Part shown: positions 33,621 through 46,196 of the stretch, piece after piece
Layout: each line of letters begins with the position of its first letter
Numbering within the stretch: the stretch's first letter is position 1
DNA from: Sanghuangporus weigelae
Lineage: Eukaryota > Basidiomycota > Agaricomycetes > Hymenochaetales > Hymenochaetaceae
DNA length: 64,000 nucleotides
Direction: 5' to 3'
Assembly (NCBI GenBank): GCA_033182465.1
Contig: CP137328.1
Span: 434,001-498,000, forward strand
Notes under the pieces: model-generated
What the model was told of the DNA's origin: nothing
Databases searched by the model: none
The model's input: only the letters and a program-made list of their open reading frames with translations
Made by a program: the position numbers and the translations under genes

Positions 33621-36600
33621 ATGCGCATCGAAGAACTCGTACTTGAAGGTACAATTCACGCGTCAAATATTATATCGGATGCTAAAAGATACTCGTAGGC
33701 TTCAAGTCTTATCCAGTTCGGACACAAATAACGGGATGGGATCCGTCGTTCAATGCCATTACCGGTCTGAATGGCTCGGGCAAGTCCAATATTCTGGACG
33801 CAATCTGCTTCGTGTTGGGTATTACAAATATGTCTTCGGTGTGTTATGATTCTCATAGTCACTGTTACTCTCAATTCTGATGGGTTGGCCTAGATGCGTG
33901 CACAAAATCAACAAGACCTCATTTACAAACGTGGACAGGCTGGGATTACCAAAGCCAGCGTTACGATCGTCTTCGACAACTCTGATCGGGATAAGAGTCC
34001 CGTTGGTCTAGAGAACTGCAAGCAGATTACCGTGACGCGTCAAATATCCCTACCCAATAACTCCAAGTATCTCCTCAACGGTCACAAATCACAACAGCAT
34101 ACTATCCAAACTCTCTTCCAAAGTGTCCAACTAAATATAAACAACCCGAACTTCCTCATCATGCAGGGCCGAATCACAAAAGTCCTCAACATGCGACCCC
34201 AAGAGATTCTCGGGATGGTAGAAGAGGCTGCCGGGACGCGCATGTTCGAGGAGCGGAAGGACAAAGCGAGGAAAACGATGGGCAAGAAGGAGAAGCGCGT
34301 AGAGGAGATCGCCGCACTTCTTGCTGAAGAAATCACCCCAAAGCTTGATACTCTGCGAGCCGAGAAACGCGCCTTTTTGCAATGGCAGAAGGCATGTTCC
34401 GAACTCGAACGAATCGGCCGACTCTTACGCGCTTGGGAGTGGAACGAGGGCAAGGAGCGAATCGCACGGAAAGAAGGTGACATCGCAAAGAAAGAGCATG
34501 AAGTGTCGCGTGTCAAGAAGGACAAGGACAGGTTCTTCAAAGAATGCCAGGCTGCCGAGAAGGACTGCGAGGAGGTGAAGAAGAAACGAGACGAGGAGAT
34601 GCGAAAAGGTGGGAAATTCAAGAAGAAGGAAGAGGAGGTCGCAGAACTCGAGAAGGCACTTGTGAAGATGAAGACTCAATCCGACATAAAGAAGGGAACG
34701 ATCGACGAAGAGGAAAAGAAAGTCGCGAGCCTCGCTGAGGAATCGAAACAGGTGAGTTCCTACTGTTTCCATAATACATAGGCCTATGCTAAACCATCGC
34801 TTTTCTCAAGCTCGAGGCTTCTCTCGTCGCAAAACGCGCTAGGGTCGAAGAGCTCACCAAGGCTTACAACTCTGTCAAGGACGCTCACACTAGCACGCAA
34901 ACGACCCTCAACAGCAAAGAAGAGCTCCTGCAAACCCTGCTCACCGGTCTCTCATCATCAAGTAGCACCGGAGGGGGTTACATGGGCCAGCTAGCAGATG
35001 CGAAAGCGCGACTCGCGCAAGCATCGGCCGAGGAAGAACAAAGTCGAGTCAAGCTAAGCATGTCTCAGAAAGACCTCAAGACGCTCGAGAAGAGATGGAA
35101 GGAGGTCGAGAAGGAGGCTGGCGAAGGCCGACAGAAACTCCAGGAGAAGCGCGCTGAAGTCGAGAAGCTGCGCAAGAAAGTCGAAGCGAGCGGGTGGAGC
35201 TCCGAGAAGGAGTCGCAAAATGAAAACGCTCTTCGAGCTGCTAAGGCTGAGGTTCGACAGCTGACGGAGGTAAGTCATTGGAGTTTCATCTTCATGCCAT
35301 ATTTGACGAAAGTCAGGAACGAGATGCGGTCCGCCAGCGACTTTCATCAATCGACTTCAGCTATACGCCTCCATCACCGAACTTCGACCGATCAAAAGTG
35401 AAAGGACTCGTAGCTTCTCTCATCTCTCTGGAGTCCTCCGACTACAACAAATCTACGGCCCTTGAAATCACAGCTGGCGGAAAGCTATACAACGTGGTCG
35501 TCCAAGACGAGAAAGTCGGAAAGGACTTGCTTCAAAACGGCAAGCTCAAGAAACGTGTCACTATCATTCCTTTGAGCAAGATCAATGCCTTCAAAATGTC
35601 TGCGCAGGTAAATTCGCTCGTTCTTTTTCTCTTGTTGTCGCTAATAATTTAATCTTGTCAAGAAACTTCAAGCTGCGCAGCGGCTCGCTCCAGGCAAAGT
35701 GCGCCTTGCTCTGACACTGGTCGGCTACCCAGAGGAAGTAGCGAGCGCCATGGCCTACGTCTTCGGCGACACGCTCGTCTGTGATGATGCAGCCTCCGCA
35801 AAGCTCGTCACCTTCTCCAAAGAGGTCGGCGGTGTGCGCTCTGTTACCCTCGACGGTGATGTGTACGATCCATCTGGCACGCTCAGCGGCGGTTCTGCGC
35901 CGAATAGCAGCGGCATCCTAGTGAAAGTGCAGGAGCTCCAGAAAGTAGAGCAGACCTTGAGAGAAGCTACTCAGCGCTTGCACACACTAGAACGAGAGGC
36001 AGAGAGTAGTCGAGCGGGTCGCGAGCAGTGGAAGCGTCTCGCAGGTGAACTAGAACTCAAACAGCACGAGATGACTCTGCTAGAGGAGCAGGTTGAAGGA
36101 AGCAATGCTGCACGCGTAAGCCATGGTTTAATAAACCTACATAGTGGAAGAAGTACTGACAAGAGCTCCCAGGTCGGCACAGAGATTGAGGCTCTGAAGA
36201 AGACTATCGCAGATCTTGAAGAGGCGGTCCAGTCTGCTCGAACACGACAGGCCGAAGCAAAAGCTGAGTGCACTAAGCTGGAAAAGGACATGGACGAGTT
36301 CAAAAATAACAAGGAGGGCAAGATCAGTGAGCTAAAGGTTGTCCCATTTGGCTTCCCGTATTTGCTGTTTCTGACATTTTTGACATTCCTGACCGACAGA
36401 CCGAAATCAGCAAGCTCAAGACTGCTCTCCAAAAGCAATCTGTCAAAGTCAAGACGGAGCAGAAGGAACTCCAGACTGCTACTCTTGAACTAGGTTTGAG
36501 TGTCACTTTTCTTCCGTGCCGCCTCGTACTAATCGTCGTCCAGAGCAAACCGAGAGCGACATCGAATCTGCAAAGGACACTGTAAGTCAAGCTGAGCAAA

Positions 36601-37967
36601 ACGTCGCTAGTCTCCGGAAGGAACTTGAGAAGCTCTTGAAGGAGCTCGAGAAGAACGAGGTGCTATTCCAACCATTTCATTCCACATGACGGCCTTTTCT
36701 GATAAAGATCTTTACAGCGTGCACATGCCGAGGCACTCCGTAAGCTCCAAGAGGAACGCGCAACTCTAACGCGATTCGACAACGAGTTGAAAGACCTTGA
36801 GAACGTGATCAAGAACAAGAAACAGGCTATCAGCGACGCGGAGCTACAGCTAAAGAAATTCGAGCATGATCTACAGGCGCTGGCGAAGGATAAAGTCACT
36901 GCTGCAAACTTTGTAGCAAACTTGGAGAAGATGTATGAGTGGATTGCGGAGGAGAACCAGTGCGTTTGTTTTCTACTCCTTACCATGGATCTAGAACTGA
37001 AAGACCAGTATAGGTTCTTCGGAAAGCCTGGCTCGGCATATGACTTCGCTGCAAATGATATGGGCCGGTTAAAAGAGAAGGCACGAGAACTGGAGGAGCA
37101 ACAGAAGGGAATGAAGAAGAAAGTCAACCCGAAGGTGCTTCACACCATTGACAGGTATGTTTCTATCCACGTCTCCGTCTGCCTTTTACTCACTCGCTTT
37201 GCCAGCGTGGAGAAGAGGGAGACAGGTCTCAAGAAAATGATGGCCACCGTTCTCAAAGATAAGGAGAAGATCGAGGAGACCATCGCGGAACTGGACCGAT
37301 ATAAGCGGGACGCACTTCAAAAGACGTGGGAGAAAGTCAATGCGTATGCCTATCTCTATTTCCTTACAGAACCATGTTGGATTGATTCCGGTTATCTTTC
37401 CATATAGCGACTTCGGTGGTATCTTCGCGGAACTTCTTCCGGGAAACTTCGCGAAGCTTCAGCCTCCGGAAGGGCAGGACCTCACGCAAGGGCTGGAAGT
37501 GAAAGTCCAGCTCGGATCCGTATGGAAGCAGAGTTTGACAGAGTTGTCTGGTGGACAACGGTATGTATCTTCACCGATCTACTTCGTATATTACTGACTT
37601 CTTTGCGTTCAGTTCGCTCATCGCCCTCTCACTAATAATGTCCCTCCTCCAATTCAAGCCTGCACCAATGTACATCCTCGATGAGATTGACGCTGCGCTC
37701 GATCTTTCACATACACAACACATCGGGCAACTCTTCCGTACACGTTTCCGTGGATCACAGTTCATTGTCGTCTCGCTCAAGGAAGGGCTTTTCACCAACG
37801 CAAACGTGCTCTTCCGAACGCGGTTCAGAGACGGGACGAGCGTAGTCGAGAGGACCGCGCAGAGGAGCACAAGTGCGTTGTATGGTGCGAATAAGGAGAA
37901 TGATGTTGGGAATAGGGACGGCGAAGAGGAAGTAGGTGGCAGGAAGAAGAGGAGAACAGGGAAATAA
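33621..37967 (+). CDS. SMC2: Condensin subunit SMC2
   Basis: An ATPase of the condensin complex that compacts mitotic chromosomes with SMC4 in the nucleus. Exon 1 (33621-33648) [10 protein letters not shown] joins exon 2 at 33699 ([20 protein letters not shown]). Walker [10 protein letters not shown] and [20 protein letters not shown] are SMC2-typical. Then come long coiled coils (about 34240-35260), the hinge ([20 protein letters not shown] ... LSGGSAP, about 35690-35920), a second coiled coil (about 35940-37330), and the head with signature LTELSGGQR and Walker [13 protein letters not shown]. About 12 small introns; clear ones are 33649-33698, 33839-33893, 34752-34810, 35270-35316 and 35608-35662. 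It ends with a basic tail [10 protein letters not shown] at 37967. Complete by eye; the splice near 36955-37010 is uncertain. Confidence 0.95.
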
Positions 37968-38520
37968 GAGTCTTGGGCTAGTGATTAGCATAGACTTTGC
38001 TTCCGTTCGGGATCGTTGTTGCATTGGTTATCTTATACTCACACTGTTTCCGTGTCTGACTGTATCACTGGCTGTACTTAATAGACGTTTTGAGCATTGA
38101 GGAGCTACGTTGAGGGCAGATTCTTCGGGCCCAAGTTTCTACGCATAAGAGTAATTGAAGTGTCTTGTTTTATACGACACCTTTCGCCGCATGCATCGGG
38201 TTATTCTCCAAGGCGTTGGTCGGTCAGGATCCATAACTGCGTTCACTAATTGTCCTGTTTCTTCGAAAAGCAAAGAACAGAATCTTCCATAGCACCAGGG
38301 ATGAAGACTAACATGCATAGTATTCATTATGAATTCAGCGATACAGAGAGATTGCCACTATGACTACAGTTCTAGCAGGCTACAAATGAGTGTGTTATAA
38401 GTCAGAGGTAGAGAAAATAGATGAAGATTAATGAGTGATAAGTTGATTAGACAGCACGCGTCGGACCAGCCGGAAAGCGTCATTGTGTTTGAGAAAGAGA
38501 AAAAAGAAAGGACACTTAGT
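37968..38520. other. Convergent 3' intergenic region
   Basis: 3' flanks of SMC2 (plus) and the second serine-rich gene (minus). No other gene or repeat recognised. Confidence 0.5.
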
Positions 38521-40068
38521 CTATTTGAAATTGAATGGAGCCCTTCCCGCCTGGGCACGTATTTGCAGTATAAATTCATCGCCTCGTACTTCCCTCTTTG
38601 AGATATACTCCCAGAATTCAATTGTTGTCATTTCCAAAAACGTACTCCGCACGACTTCTGCAGCGGCGCGTACTTCCTCCGCTTCGGCGACGTTCGCGAT
38701 GCGAAGGAGTACGAGTTCATTGAACTTTTCCGAGCTCCACCTGTTGATAAGATCGTAGCGAAGAGTGGCCCTGAGCTGGTCCGGATACTTGCAGAGACAA
38801 AGCGTGTAGGGCTCAAACATGGAATAGAACATGCAAGTCATGACTCGCTTTTTCGTGATATGCGCAACCGTCGGCGGCGTGTTCATAGGAAGAATCGGCC
38901 AGGGGACCGACGCGAAGTTAAGCGAAACGCGCAGACCGTCTTCAATCTCCCTCCACTTCAGTTCGTACTGGCCAAGTCCGGTAACAAGGGGTCCTTCCTG
39001 GTTAATCAGTTTCAAAATCTCACGGCGCGGGCGAGTGGCACGTTGATAATTGTAGGGATGAAAACGAGAATGATCTCGTGTAATCCGCAGGGAGGCCGCT
39101 CTGAGGCGTCTGTCCCTCTCTGCTGAAGGAACGTCCGGTTCCTCCGACCAAGACTGGCGATATTTATCGATGTCATCTATCTCCATATCATTGACACTGG
39201 CCATGTCTCCGGGCTCGTTGAGCATCTCCTCAACCTCGTCTTCATCATCAGTCTCGTTTTCTTGATCATGTGCGTGTTGCACATCATAAAGCCACTCGTT
39301 AAGTTTAATCTGCTTCTCTTCGGGCTTGAGCTCGTCCAGTTTCACCAATGAACACCAACTGAGGCGGATCGGACGATGAGGGATAACGATTCGTACAGGC
39401 GACCGAACGGGACGAGGCTTGCTTAGCTGCAGCAGAGGCTCGCTTGGCTGAGGCAGAGGCATGGCTGGCTGGAACGGAGGCATGCTTGGTTGGGGCGCAT
39501 GCATACTTGGCTGGGGCGGAGGAGGCACAACAGTTTCCCGTCTCCTCGGAGTCCTTCTTCTCGCAAAGAACTTTAAGAAGCCCGGCAACCCAGGAAGGAG
39601 ACTCTTTACACCGCGCGCGAAACATCTCAGATGTTCGTCCACGCAGAAAAGGAAGTTCAACAAGGCATCGGTCCACGGGATCCTGGCGACACGCCTCCAG
39701 AGTCGGGCAGCCCCCCTCACAGAGAGTGAGAGTAGTCCAGGGAGGATGTTCTTCCATATGTAGCGTATAGAATATCGGCACGCGCGTAGGCTAGACTTCA
39801 TCACGAAGTAGAGAAGATCGCGCCACGGGGTCAGTGGAATCGCAACAAAATCATCTGGGAGCTTGTCTGCGGCCTTCGTCACGACGGCGGGCACATTCTG
39901 ACGCTGGAGGAATGCCCGGTGACGGGCTCTGCGCGCTATGGACCGGCTACTACTGCTACCACTGCTACTGCTGCAACTGCTGCTACCGGAAGACGAATAA
40001 GACGACGAATAAGATGAACTTGTCGAAGAATCGCTTCCTTTAGCGCTGAAGCGCATAAGGTCAGACAA
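38521..40068 (-). CDS. Serine-rich agaricomycete protein, second paralogue (515 aa)
   Basis: A single-exon frame. Residues 13-45 are nearly pure Ser/Tyr/Gly/Cys (SSSYSSSYSSSGSSSC). The N-terminal half is basic. Around residues 190-230 there is a proline-rich repeat (units of PQPSMP/QPSEP type). An acidic stretch ENETDDEDEVEEML follows. The C-terminal part aligns by eye with 28042-29754: RFHPYN versus RFHPYS, FASVPWPIL versus FRTIPWPLV, and YDLINRWSSEKFNELVLLRI versus YELHKWCPDRVEDWILRRI, each at the same relative place. Function unknown. Together the two paralogues bracket the DUF262 and SMC2 genes in inverted orientation. Confidence 0.72.
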   Translation of the reverse strand: MSDLMRFSAKGSDSSTSSSYSSSYSSSGSSSCSSSSGSSSSRSIARRARHRAFLQRQNVPAVVTKAADKLPDDFVAIPLTPWRDLLYFVMKSSLRACRYSIRYIWKNILPGLLSLSVRGAARLWRRVARIPWTDALLNFLFCVDEHLRCFARGVKSLLPGLPGFLKFFARRRTPRRRETVVPPPPQPSMHAPQPSMPPFQPAMPLPQPSEPLLQLSKPRPVRSPVRIVIPHRPIRLSWCSLVKLDELKPEEKQIKLNEWLYDVQHAHDQENETDDEDEVEEMLNEPGDMASVNDMEIDDIDKYRQSWSEEPDVPSAERDRRLRAASLRITRDHSRFHPYNYQRATRPRREILKLINQEGPLVTGLGQYELKWREIEDGLRVSLNFASVPWPILPMNTPPTVAHITKKRVMTCMFYSMFEPYTLCLCKYPDQLRATLRYDLINRWSSEKFNELVLLRIANVAEAEEVRAAAEVVRSTFLEMTTIEFWEYISKREVRGDEFILQIRAQAGRAPFNFK

Positions 40069-40247
40069 GAAGACTTTATCAACGAGAGGTACAGTCAGCC
40101 ACTACAGACATATGTGCATTCTCAAAAGAGAGTCGACTTGCCTTCGTGAATAGAAGTGAAGAGAAAGCTTACAAGCTAAAGAAAAGAACGGGCTTAAAGG
40201 AAGGATAGTGTAAGGACGGGTCCAAAACACGACAGGCTCACGGGTCA

Positions 40248-40260
40248 GTCTTTATACCCC
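40248..40260 (-). promoter_or_regulatory. TATA box of the second serine-rich gene
   Basis: The minus strand reads GGGGTATAAAGAC here, about 185 bp upstream of the ATG at 40068, the same spacing as the TATA box of the paralogue at 28042. Confidence 0.5.
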
Positions 40261-42146
40261 ACAGGCCGATTGCTGCCTTTCGGGTGCGTAAACAAGTATA
40301 AACATATTTCTGTGTGTGGTTGTTGTCTATCTGATCGCGATCGCGATCGATCGTGGCTCGCAAATGCCACGTGATCGCGTTTGAATCCAAAGCGAGGCTC
40401 GGAAACGTCCGAGTCGAACTGAGCTTCCAACCACAACGTGGATGCGATCAGCACGGTTCAATTATCCCTCCCACAGCACAATCTCTCGTCGTCCTGTCTT
40501 ACGGGATGTATCATTGCCCCTTCTCAGCCTCCAGCGTCCAGAAATGACCCAGATCTCGTTCCCGCGTATGCTCCCTCGAGATAGCGCTGGTCCAAGACTG
40601 AAGTCAAAGGATCGCCGAGGAACTGGCCCACTGGCTATGGAATCAGAACTGATCTCCGGCGGCAATGCTTCGAGTTCCTTTCCGTGTCATACGCTGCCTA
40701 ACGTCCTGTGAATGACCGTCTCATTTCCTCGTTCACCATAGAAAAAAAAAGGTACTAACGAACCACAGCGCCTGTCAAAATCACGCCGGGTGGAACCCTT
40801 AGCAACTTTACAATGAATATTTCAGTTAGCCCGCCTAATGTGACAACCTGTCCTGAGTCTGTTAGATGGCCTCGGACGGATTGCGCAGGTAGAAGAAGCG
40901 TCCGACCGGAAGCTACTCTACCCCTGAAATGACTAAAGTGGCTTGTTTCTGCCCAAGCAAATATTAGTCCGTCTTGACGAAGTACCTAACACTAACGCGC
41001 ACGGGAAATTTGTGCGACTTTGTGAAGAAATGTTACGCGCCATACCCGGGGTTCTTCAGGTATCCCGGTCGCCCTTATTCTATCTACCAAAAGGAAACTT
41101 ACTCGTCGGAGAAACACCTTGCATCCAGTGCAAAGGATCACGGGCGCGCATTCATCACGCAAAAAGGCAGCACAAATCGTTGGGCCCATTGCGCTGTCGT
41201 CCTTCTGAATCCTTATCTTCTTGACTTGCTGGCACGATCAATTATACATAGAAGGAGCTTCATCGGGGAATCCCACGGTGTGCTATTCCTCTGTACCGCA
41301 GCAAACCACGACCGTTCTTCTACTTTCTACGGTCTCGGACTCGAAGATCCGGATAAGCTTAAGGTTGGATATAAATATCATTAGTATCGTCGGGAAAGGG
41401 AAGAAGACGAATCGTAGCGTAGGAAGCGTTCCACCCGACGGACCTTTAAATTGTTGGTTCATTTGCTATAGGCACCTGTGAAAGACTCACATGCGGTGTA
41501 CTCTGTTCTTTGGCGATTGCCCATCCCAATCATAAACAATACTCGGAAGCGAAACTCTGGTAGCAAAGAAGCGGAGAAGCGGGAAGGGCGAGAAGGGTGC
41601 GTTTCATAACCACATTACGTTTCGCGCTTCTTTACAGCAAGTACTATAGAACGTACGTGAATGGCCTTGTGATATTGTCCTACTTACCTACGAATTGCTC
41701 ATACTGTATGTATATTATGATTACTTACCACTATCCGTAATAAACTCAGGCAGAAAACGTAAATCCGTGAATCCAGTCGACCCGCAGAAAGCGGGAATAG
41801 TGGGAAGAATCTGACTGACTCTAATTCCAGGAGGGATATCTTACTGCACCCGGACTCGGACAAATGAATGACGGATTCGAGAGCGAGCATCATTATCGTT
41901 ACGGTTACCAGTCGGGGCAGGGAAGGGTTGGTACAGTACAACTACTTACTTGCGCGCATCCGAAACATCCACATAGTGATAGTCCTGGTCCAGTCTATTC
42001 TCTAGCCTATAACCTTAAACCGTGGGCGATCTCATACCGGATACGTGCTGGTACGTCTGTAAAGATGTGCGGAAGCAAGCACAAGTGCTTTGCTTCATTC
42101 TTCGTTCTTCGAGTATTCCCGAACTGACCAAATGATAGATATTCGC
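40261..42146. other. Long intergenic region without a recognised gene
   Basis: Several frames of 60-136 codons occur (for example 40974-41384 plus) but none shows a domain, codon pattern or splice structure that I trust. A palindromic GATCGCGATCGCGATCGATC stretch is at about 40333-40352. Nothing else supported. Confidence 0.4.
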
Positions 42147-43250
42147 AATTCTGTTAGCGCCTTGTTCCATCGTGCTTTGTATTTTGTCTCTTCGACTGAT
42201 TATTGACAGGCGGACGCTAGCGCACCCGTCCCATCAAGCCATCTCTTCTTCTTCTTCTTCTTCTTCTTCTTCTTCTTCTTCCTTCCCTCGCTTACTCTCC
42301 ATCTTGTTTTCCCTTCCATCTCACGAGTCCCGCATCCCGCATCACTCCAACTCGAGGGGAAAAGCTGATGGAAGTCAAGGGTCCTATCACGTCCTCCTGT
42401 CCTGCACTGTACCTATATACCCACACGGGGGGGTAAAACTCCTTTCATCAATTCTATTTTCAGGCCAGTTGAATCGGAATGCGTTGACCTGCGATAAGGG
42501 ATGTGATGCGACGGTCTGCGAACAGAGATCGGGGATGCACTGGGAATACATACATGCTTGCGAACGAGAAAGGGTCGAGTATATCGCGGTGAGGACTGGA
42601 ATACTTATAATATTACTCACAAGAAAGAGTCGGACTCGGGAGGTATGCGCGTAAGTATATGTATGCGCGTTAGGATAAGCGCTGGACTGTATAGTGCAAG
42701 GCTCGCGACTCTTCGTTCTTCGTTCTTCGCTTTTCGAGACTCCCGAGTAATTCTGTTATCGCCTAATTCATTCCGTCCTTCGTCCTTCGTCTCTTCGACT
42801 GATTGACAGGTCGATACGCTAGTCGCATCCATCAGTACTAGTACTTCCCTCATTTCCCTTCCAAGTTCCATCTCACGCAACCCGTACCCCCGCATCACTC
42901 CGAGAACCGGGGGAGGGGATGAAAAACAAAAGGCTGAAAGAAGTCAAGGGTCCAATCAGGTCCTCCCGTCCTGTCCTGTACCTATATACCCACACGGAGG
43001 TAGAACTCCTTTCATTCTATTTTTAGGTCAGTTGAATTAAAATTGCGTTGGCCTGCGATAAGGGATGTGATGGGATGCGACGGTCTGCGGACAGGTCGGG
43101 GATGTACGGGGTGGTACATACTTGCGTGCGCGAGAGACGTCGAGTGAGTACGTCGCAGAGCTATTAGAGGATGCGCGCAGGAAGAAGTCAGACTCGGGAC
43201 TCGGGACTTCTGAAGACATGAAGGGAAAAGAAGAACCTGGACTGAAGTGA
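42147..43250 (+). repeat. Diverged tandem duplication, two units of about 570-600 bp
   Basis: Unit 1 starts AATTCTGTTAGCGCC at 42147 and unit 2 AATTCTGTTATCGCC at 42749. Matching landmarks in order are TCTCTTCGACTGATT, GTACCTATATACCCACACGG, ACTCCTTTCAT and TGCGATAAGGGATGTGATG (42491 and about 43055). The units differ by point changes and small indels, including loss of the CTT microsatellite in unit 2. No coding potential is apparent. TATA-like CCTATATACCC occurs in both. Confidence 0.75.
42244..42281. repeat. (CTT)n microsatellite
   Basis: About twelve perfect TTC/CTT units within unit 1 of the tandem duplication. Confidence 0.95.
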
Positions 43251-44087
43251 AGTGAAACCGGGCCTGACCGGCTGGCTAGCATACTCTGTTCGTCAGAGTC
43301 AACTCGCTTTTTCTTAGTAGTCGACAGAGCGAATAGATGTCAGTGATGATCTGATCTATCATAGGCCGTAGATGTCCTTCTATGTGTCGCTGGGCATGTA
43401 CAGTAGATGGCGCGCCTGCTTCCATAGCTTTTCCCCATTGAGCTTCGGAGGATTTTTTTTCGAGGGACCGGAGCTTGTGAGAGGGATCATAATCGAAGTG
43501 AGATGAAGGCTCACTGCTTGGTGTGAATACAAGAGGATGTTCGTAGATTAGACCAGAGACAGAACGGCGCCCAAGACTTCTGCGTACACGCATCACTGTA
43601 ATCCGGGCAAAGTGACTCCGGCTGGAAGACGGGCAAATGGGCCCGGGAAGCGTCCGTCGACAGGACAGGGCCAAGGAGTGATAAGTAAGTAAGAGAAGGC
43701 GTCTCAAGGTGTCAATTCTTGAGGGAATCAACGATGACGCCAGCAAACAGGGATCGTCGGAGAAAGACTTTTAATTTACAGTAAGGAACTGTTGCGGCGG
43801 CCGGTTTGAATTGATATCGGCTAGGCTAAGAGAATCCAACCGGAGTCAGTTGTTGTTTTCCAAATATCTGTTGATGATGGTGACACGCCGCCCGTACGCA
43901 TGTACATGTACATCTTTTTGTTTGTTGGATGAGACAGAGGAGACGACAAGACATGTGGGAATGACGTATGTCCCAAGATATTATAATTCACGCCAAGTGA
44001 CCAAGAATAGCTGAGAACACCACCATCCAAGCTCGGATATGCATATATATCCTTCACTTCAGTCCCCCTTCCTCTTAGACGTACACG
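43251..44087. other. Intergenic region upstream of the glycosidase gene
   Basis: A 156-codon minus-strand frame (43746-43276), MLASSLIPSRIDTLRRLL..., is uninterrupted but shows no known domain; it might be a small gene but I cannot support it. A TATA-like GCATATATATCC at about 44040-44051 lies about 40 bp before the glycosidase ATG at 44088. Confidence 0.35.
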
Positions 44088-46196
44088 ATGACGCACATCC
44101 TCCCTTCTAGCTTTCGCTGCTGTCAACGTCAACGTCAACGCCGACAAGCCCAGACCCACTCTCAAGTCCGCCGCAGACCGAGACCGAGACCCTTCACCCT
44201 CCTCGCGATCACACTCGGTGCGGTCGTCCGCGCGGAGCAGAACCTGACGACCGCACAGGTCGACATCGTCGTGCAGCGGCTGAATGAGAGTGCATCGGAG
44301 AGGTGAGTTTACGTTTCTTTTCTCGATTTGGTTCTTGTCGGGAGCATTGGTTCTGTTCTGGGAGGGGGGGTTGCAGGTTTTTTTTCGGTTTCGCAGTTCG
44401 GAATGTGGCGTTATTTCTTTCTCGGGCAGATTGTGGGGGGCAAGACGATGACGTCGACGCGCCGCGCGAGGGAGCGTGCTTGGCCTCGAATGATCGGTCT
44501 GTCTGGGTTGCGGAGTTGTCAGTCCAGTCTTAGAGACGTCGGTTACGTGATGCGCCTTGCTTCTCCCGGCACGACCCTCCGATTAACGTTGCCCGACGGC
44601 GTCAAGCAAGCGAACAGAAGCGCTTGGTTAATCGTGATGAGCTCTCCCGCCCGTGATGGACTATCACGCGCCGATCCCCGCTGGCGTTCTCCGCGCCCTT
44701 CGGGTTTCAATTGAATACATAATAGTCCTTCTCATTTCTCTTTCTGGTTCCGAAGCCGTTTTATCCAACGAAACTGACACATTTTTTCTTCTTTTCTTTT
44801 CTTTCTCAAATGACGACGCAGCTGGGAAGTCGGAACAGAACAACAAGCCCTCGTCGAGCTCACCACGCCCTCCTTCAGCGTGCTCAACGACTCTTTCGTC
44901 CCGCCCTCTTCCTCCCTCCCCTCCTCCCTCTCCCCCGTCATCGATAGCATAACACAAGTCATACAGAACAAAACCACGCTGCTTCGATCGCAATCCGATT
45001 TGACGGCCCCGCAACCGTTCTGGCCGGGAGATGGGAGCGCGGCGGACCCGGCGAGCAATGGCGTTGCGGCGCTGATTGCGAACTGGACGGGCCAGGAGGG
45101 TGTGAGCGGGGTGGATTATGACGGCGCTGCGAGGGAGCAGATGGATTACCTATGGGAGAGAGTGCCGCGCACGGAGGATGGGGCGTTGAGCCATCGGGTT
45201 AGCCAGGTCCAGCTTTGGTGCGTGAGCGCCAACGACTTTCGCAAAAGATGCAGACATTGATATTTTGTTAGGTCCGACTTTGTGTACATGGTCCCGCCCT
45301 TTCTCGCGTACTACGGCGTGCTCACCTCCAACCGGTCCATGGTCGAGGAGGCACACAACCAAATCAGGCTCTACCGCTCCTACCTCCTCTCCGACTCCGA
45401 CTCCGACGATTCCGATGATGATCACAGGTTATGGCGACACGTCCTCCTCGGGTCCGACTTCCAGGATGCAGGATTCTGGAGCACGGGGAACGGATGGGCC
45501 GCAGCGGGCATGCTGCGCGTCCTGGGCACGATCCAGAACAGCCAGTACCGCAACGCGATGAAGGGCGAGGTTAGAGATCTGAAGAACTGGGTGAACGAGA
45601 TTCACGATGGGATGTATCTCTACATGGTCAGCGTCCAGTTCCTACTTTCTCCTTTTTTTTTGGGTGGCTGATGGATGGATTTCACGATACAGCGCGACGA
45701 CGGGATGTTCCACAACTACGCAAACGACAGCTCCTCCTTCGTCGACGCCGCCTCCGCCGCACTCCTCGCATCGACCGTCTATCGACACGCCCTCCTCACG
45801 CGCACGTACCGCCACCTCCCCCAAGCCGAGTTCGTGCGCCGCGCACTCTGGGCGCCCTCCACCGCCCCAACACAGGCATCCTTCTCCTCCGCCCCCTCCT
45901 TCTCGCAAAACACGTCCTTCGTCGACCCGAACGCGCTGACGAACATGACGCACTTCGACTCGCAGGGGTGGCTCACCCCCGTCGTGAACCCGCATTCGTT
46001 CGGGCAGGAGGGGGAGAGGAGCCCCGAGGCGCAGGCGTTCGTCGTGATGATGTACGCGGCGTGGCGGGATTGGGTGCAGGAGGGCGCGGTGGGCGCGAAT
46101 GGTGCGCGCCGCGCGAGGGGGGACGTGCCTCGTCTCGGACTGATGGTGGGGCTGGTTGTGCTGGGTGTGGGCGTTGGGTGGGGGGTGGGTGTTTAG
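44088..46196 (+). CDS. Six-hairpin glycosidase (GH88/GH105-like), secreted or anchored
   Basis: Probably removes unsaturated uronic acid or related residues from rhamnogalacturonan or similar fragments outside the cell. Exons: 44088-44302, 44822-45217, 45272-45626, 45693-46196, giving 489 codons. A hydrophobic segment LLAITLGAVV follows an unusually basic N-terminal extension (RRRPRPRP), so the true start could be different. Family landmarks are DFVYMVPPFLAYYGV, GFWSTGNGWAAAGMLRVL and HFDSQGWLTPVVNP-HSFGQEG, with EAQAFVVMMYAAW near the end. The tail GLMVGLVVLGVGVGWGVGV is a membrane anchor or GPI signal. Intron 1 is 519 nt, far longer than other introns here. The assignment to GH105 rather than GH88 is tentative. 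Confidence 0.72.

Noticed and set aside
38860-39781. Several open frames of 88-158 codons on both strands
   Set aside because: They are shadows of the 515-codon serine-rich gene in other frames.
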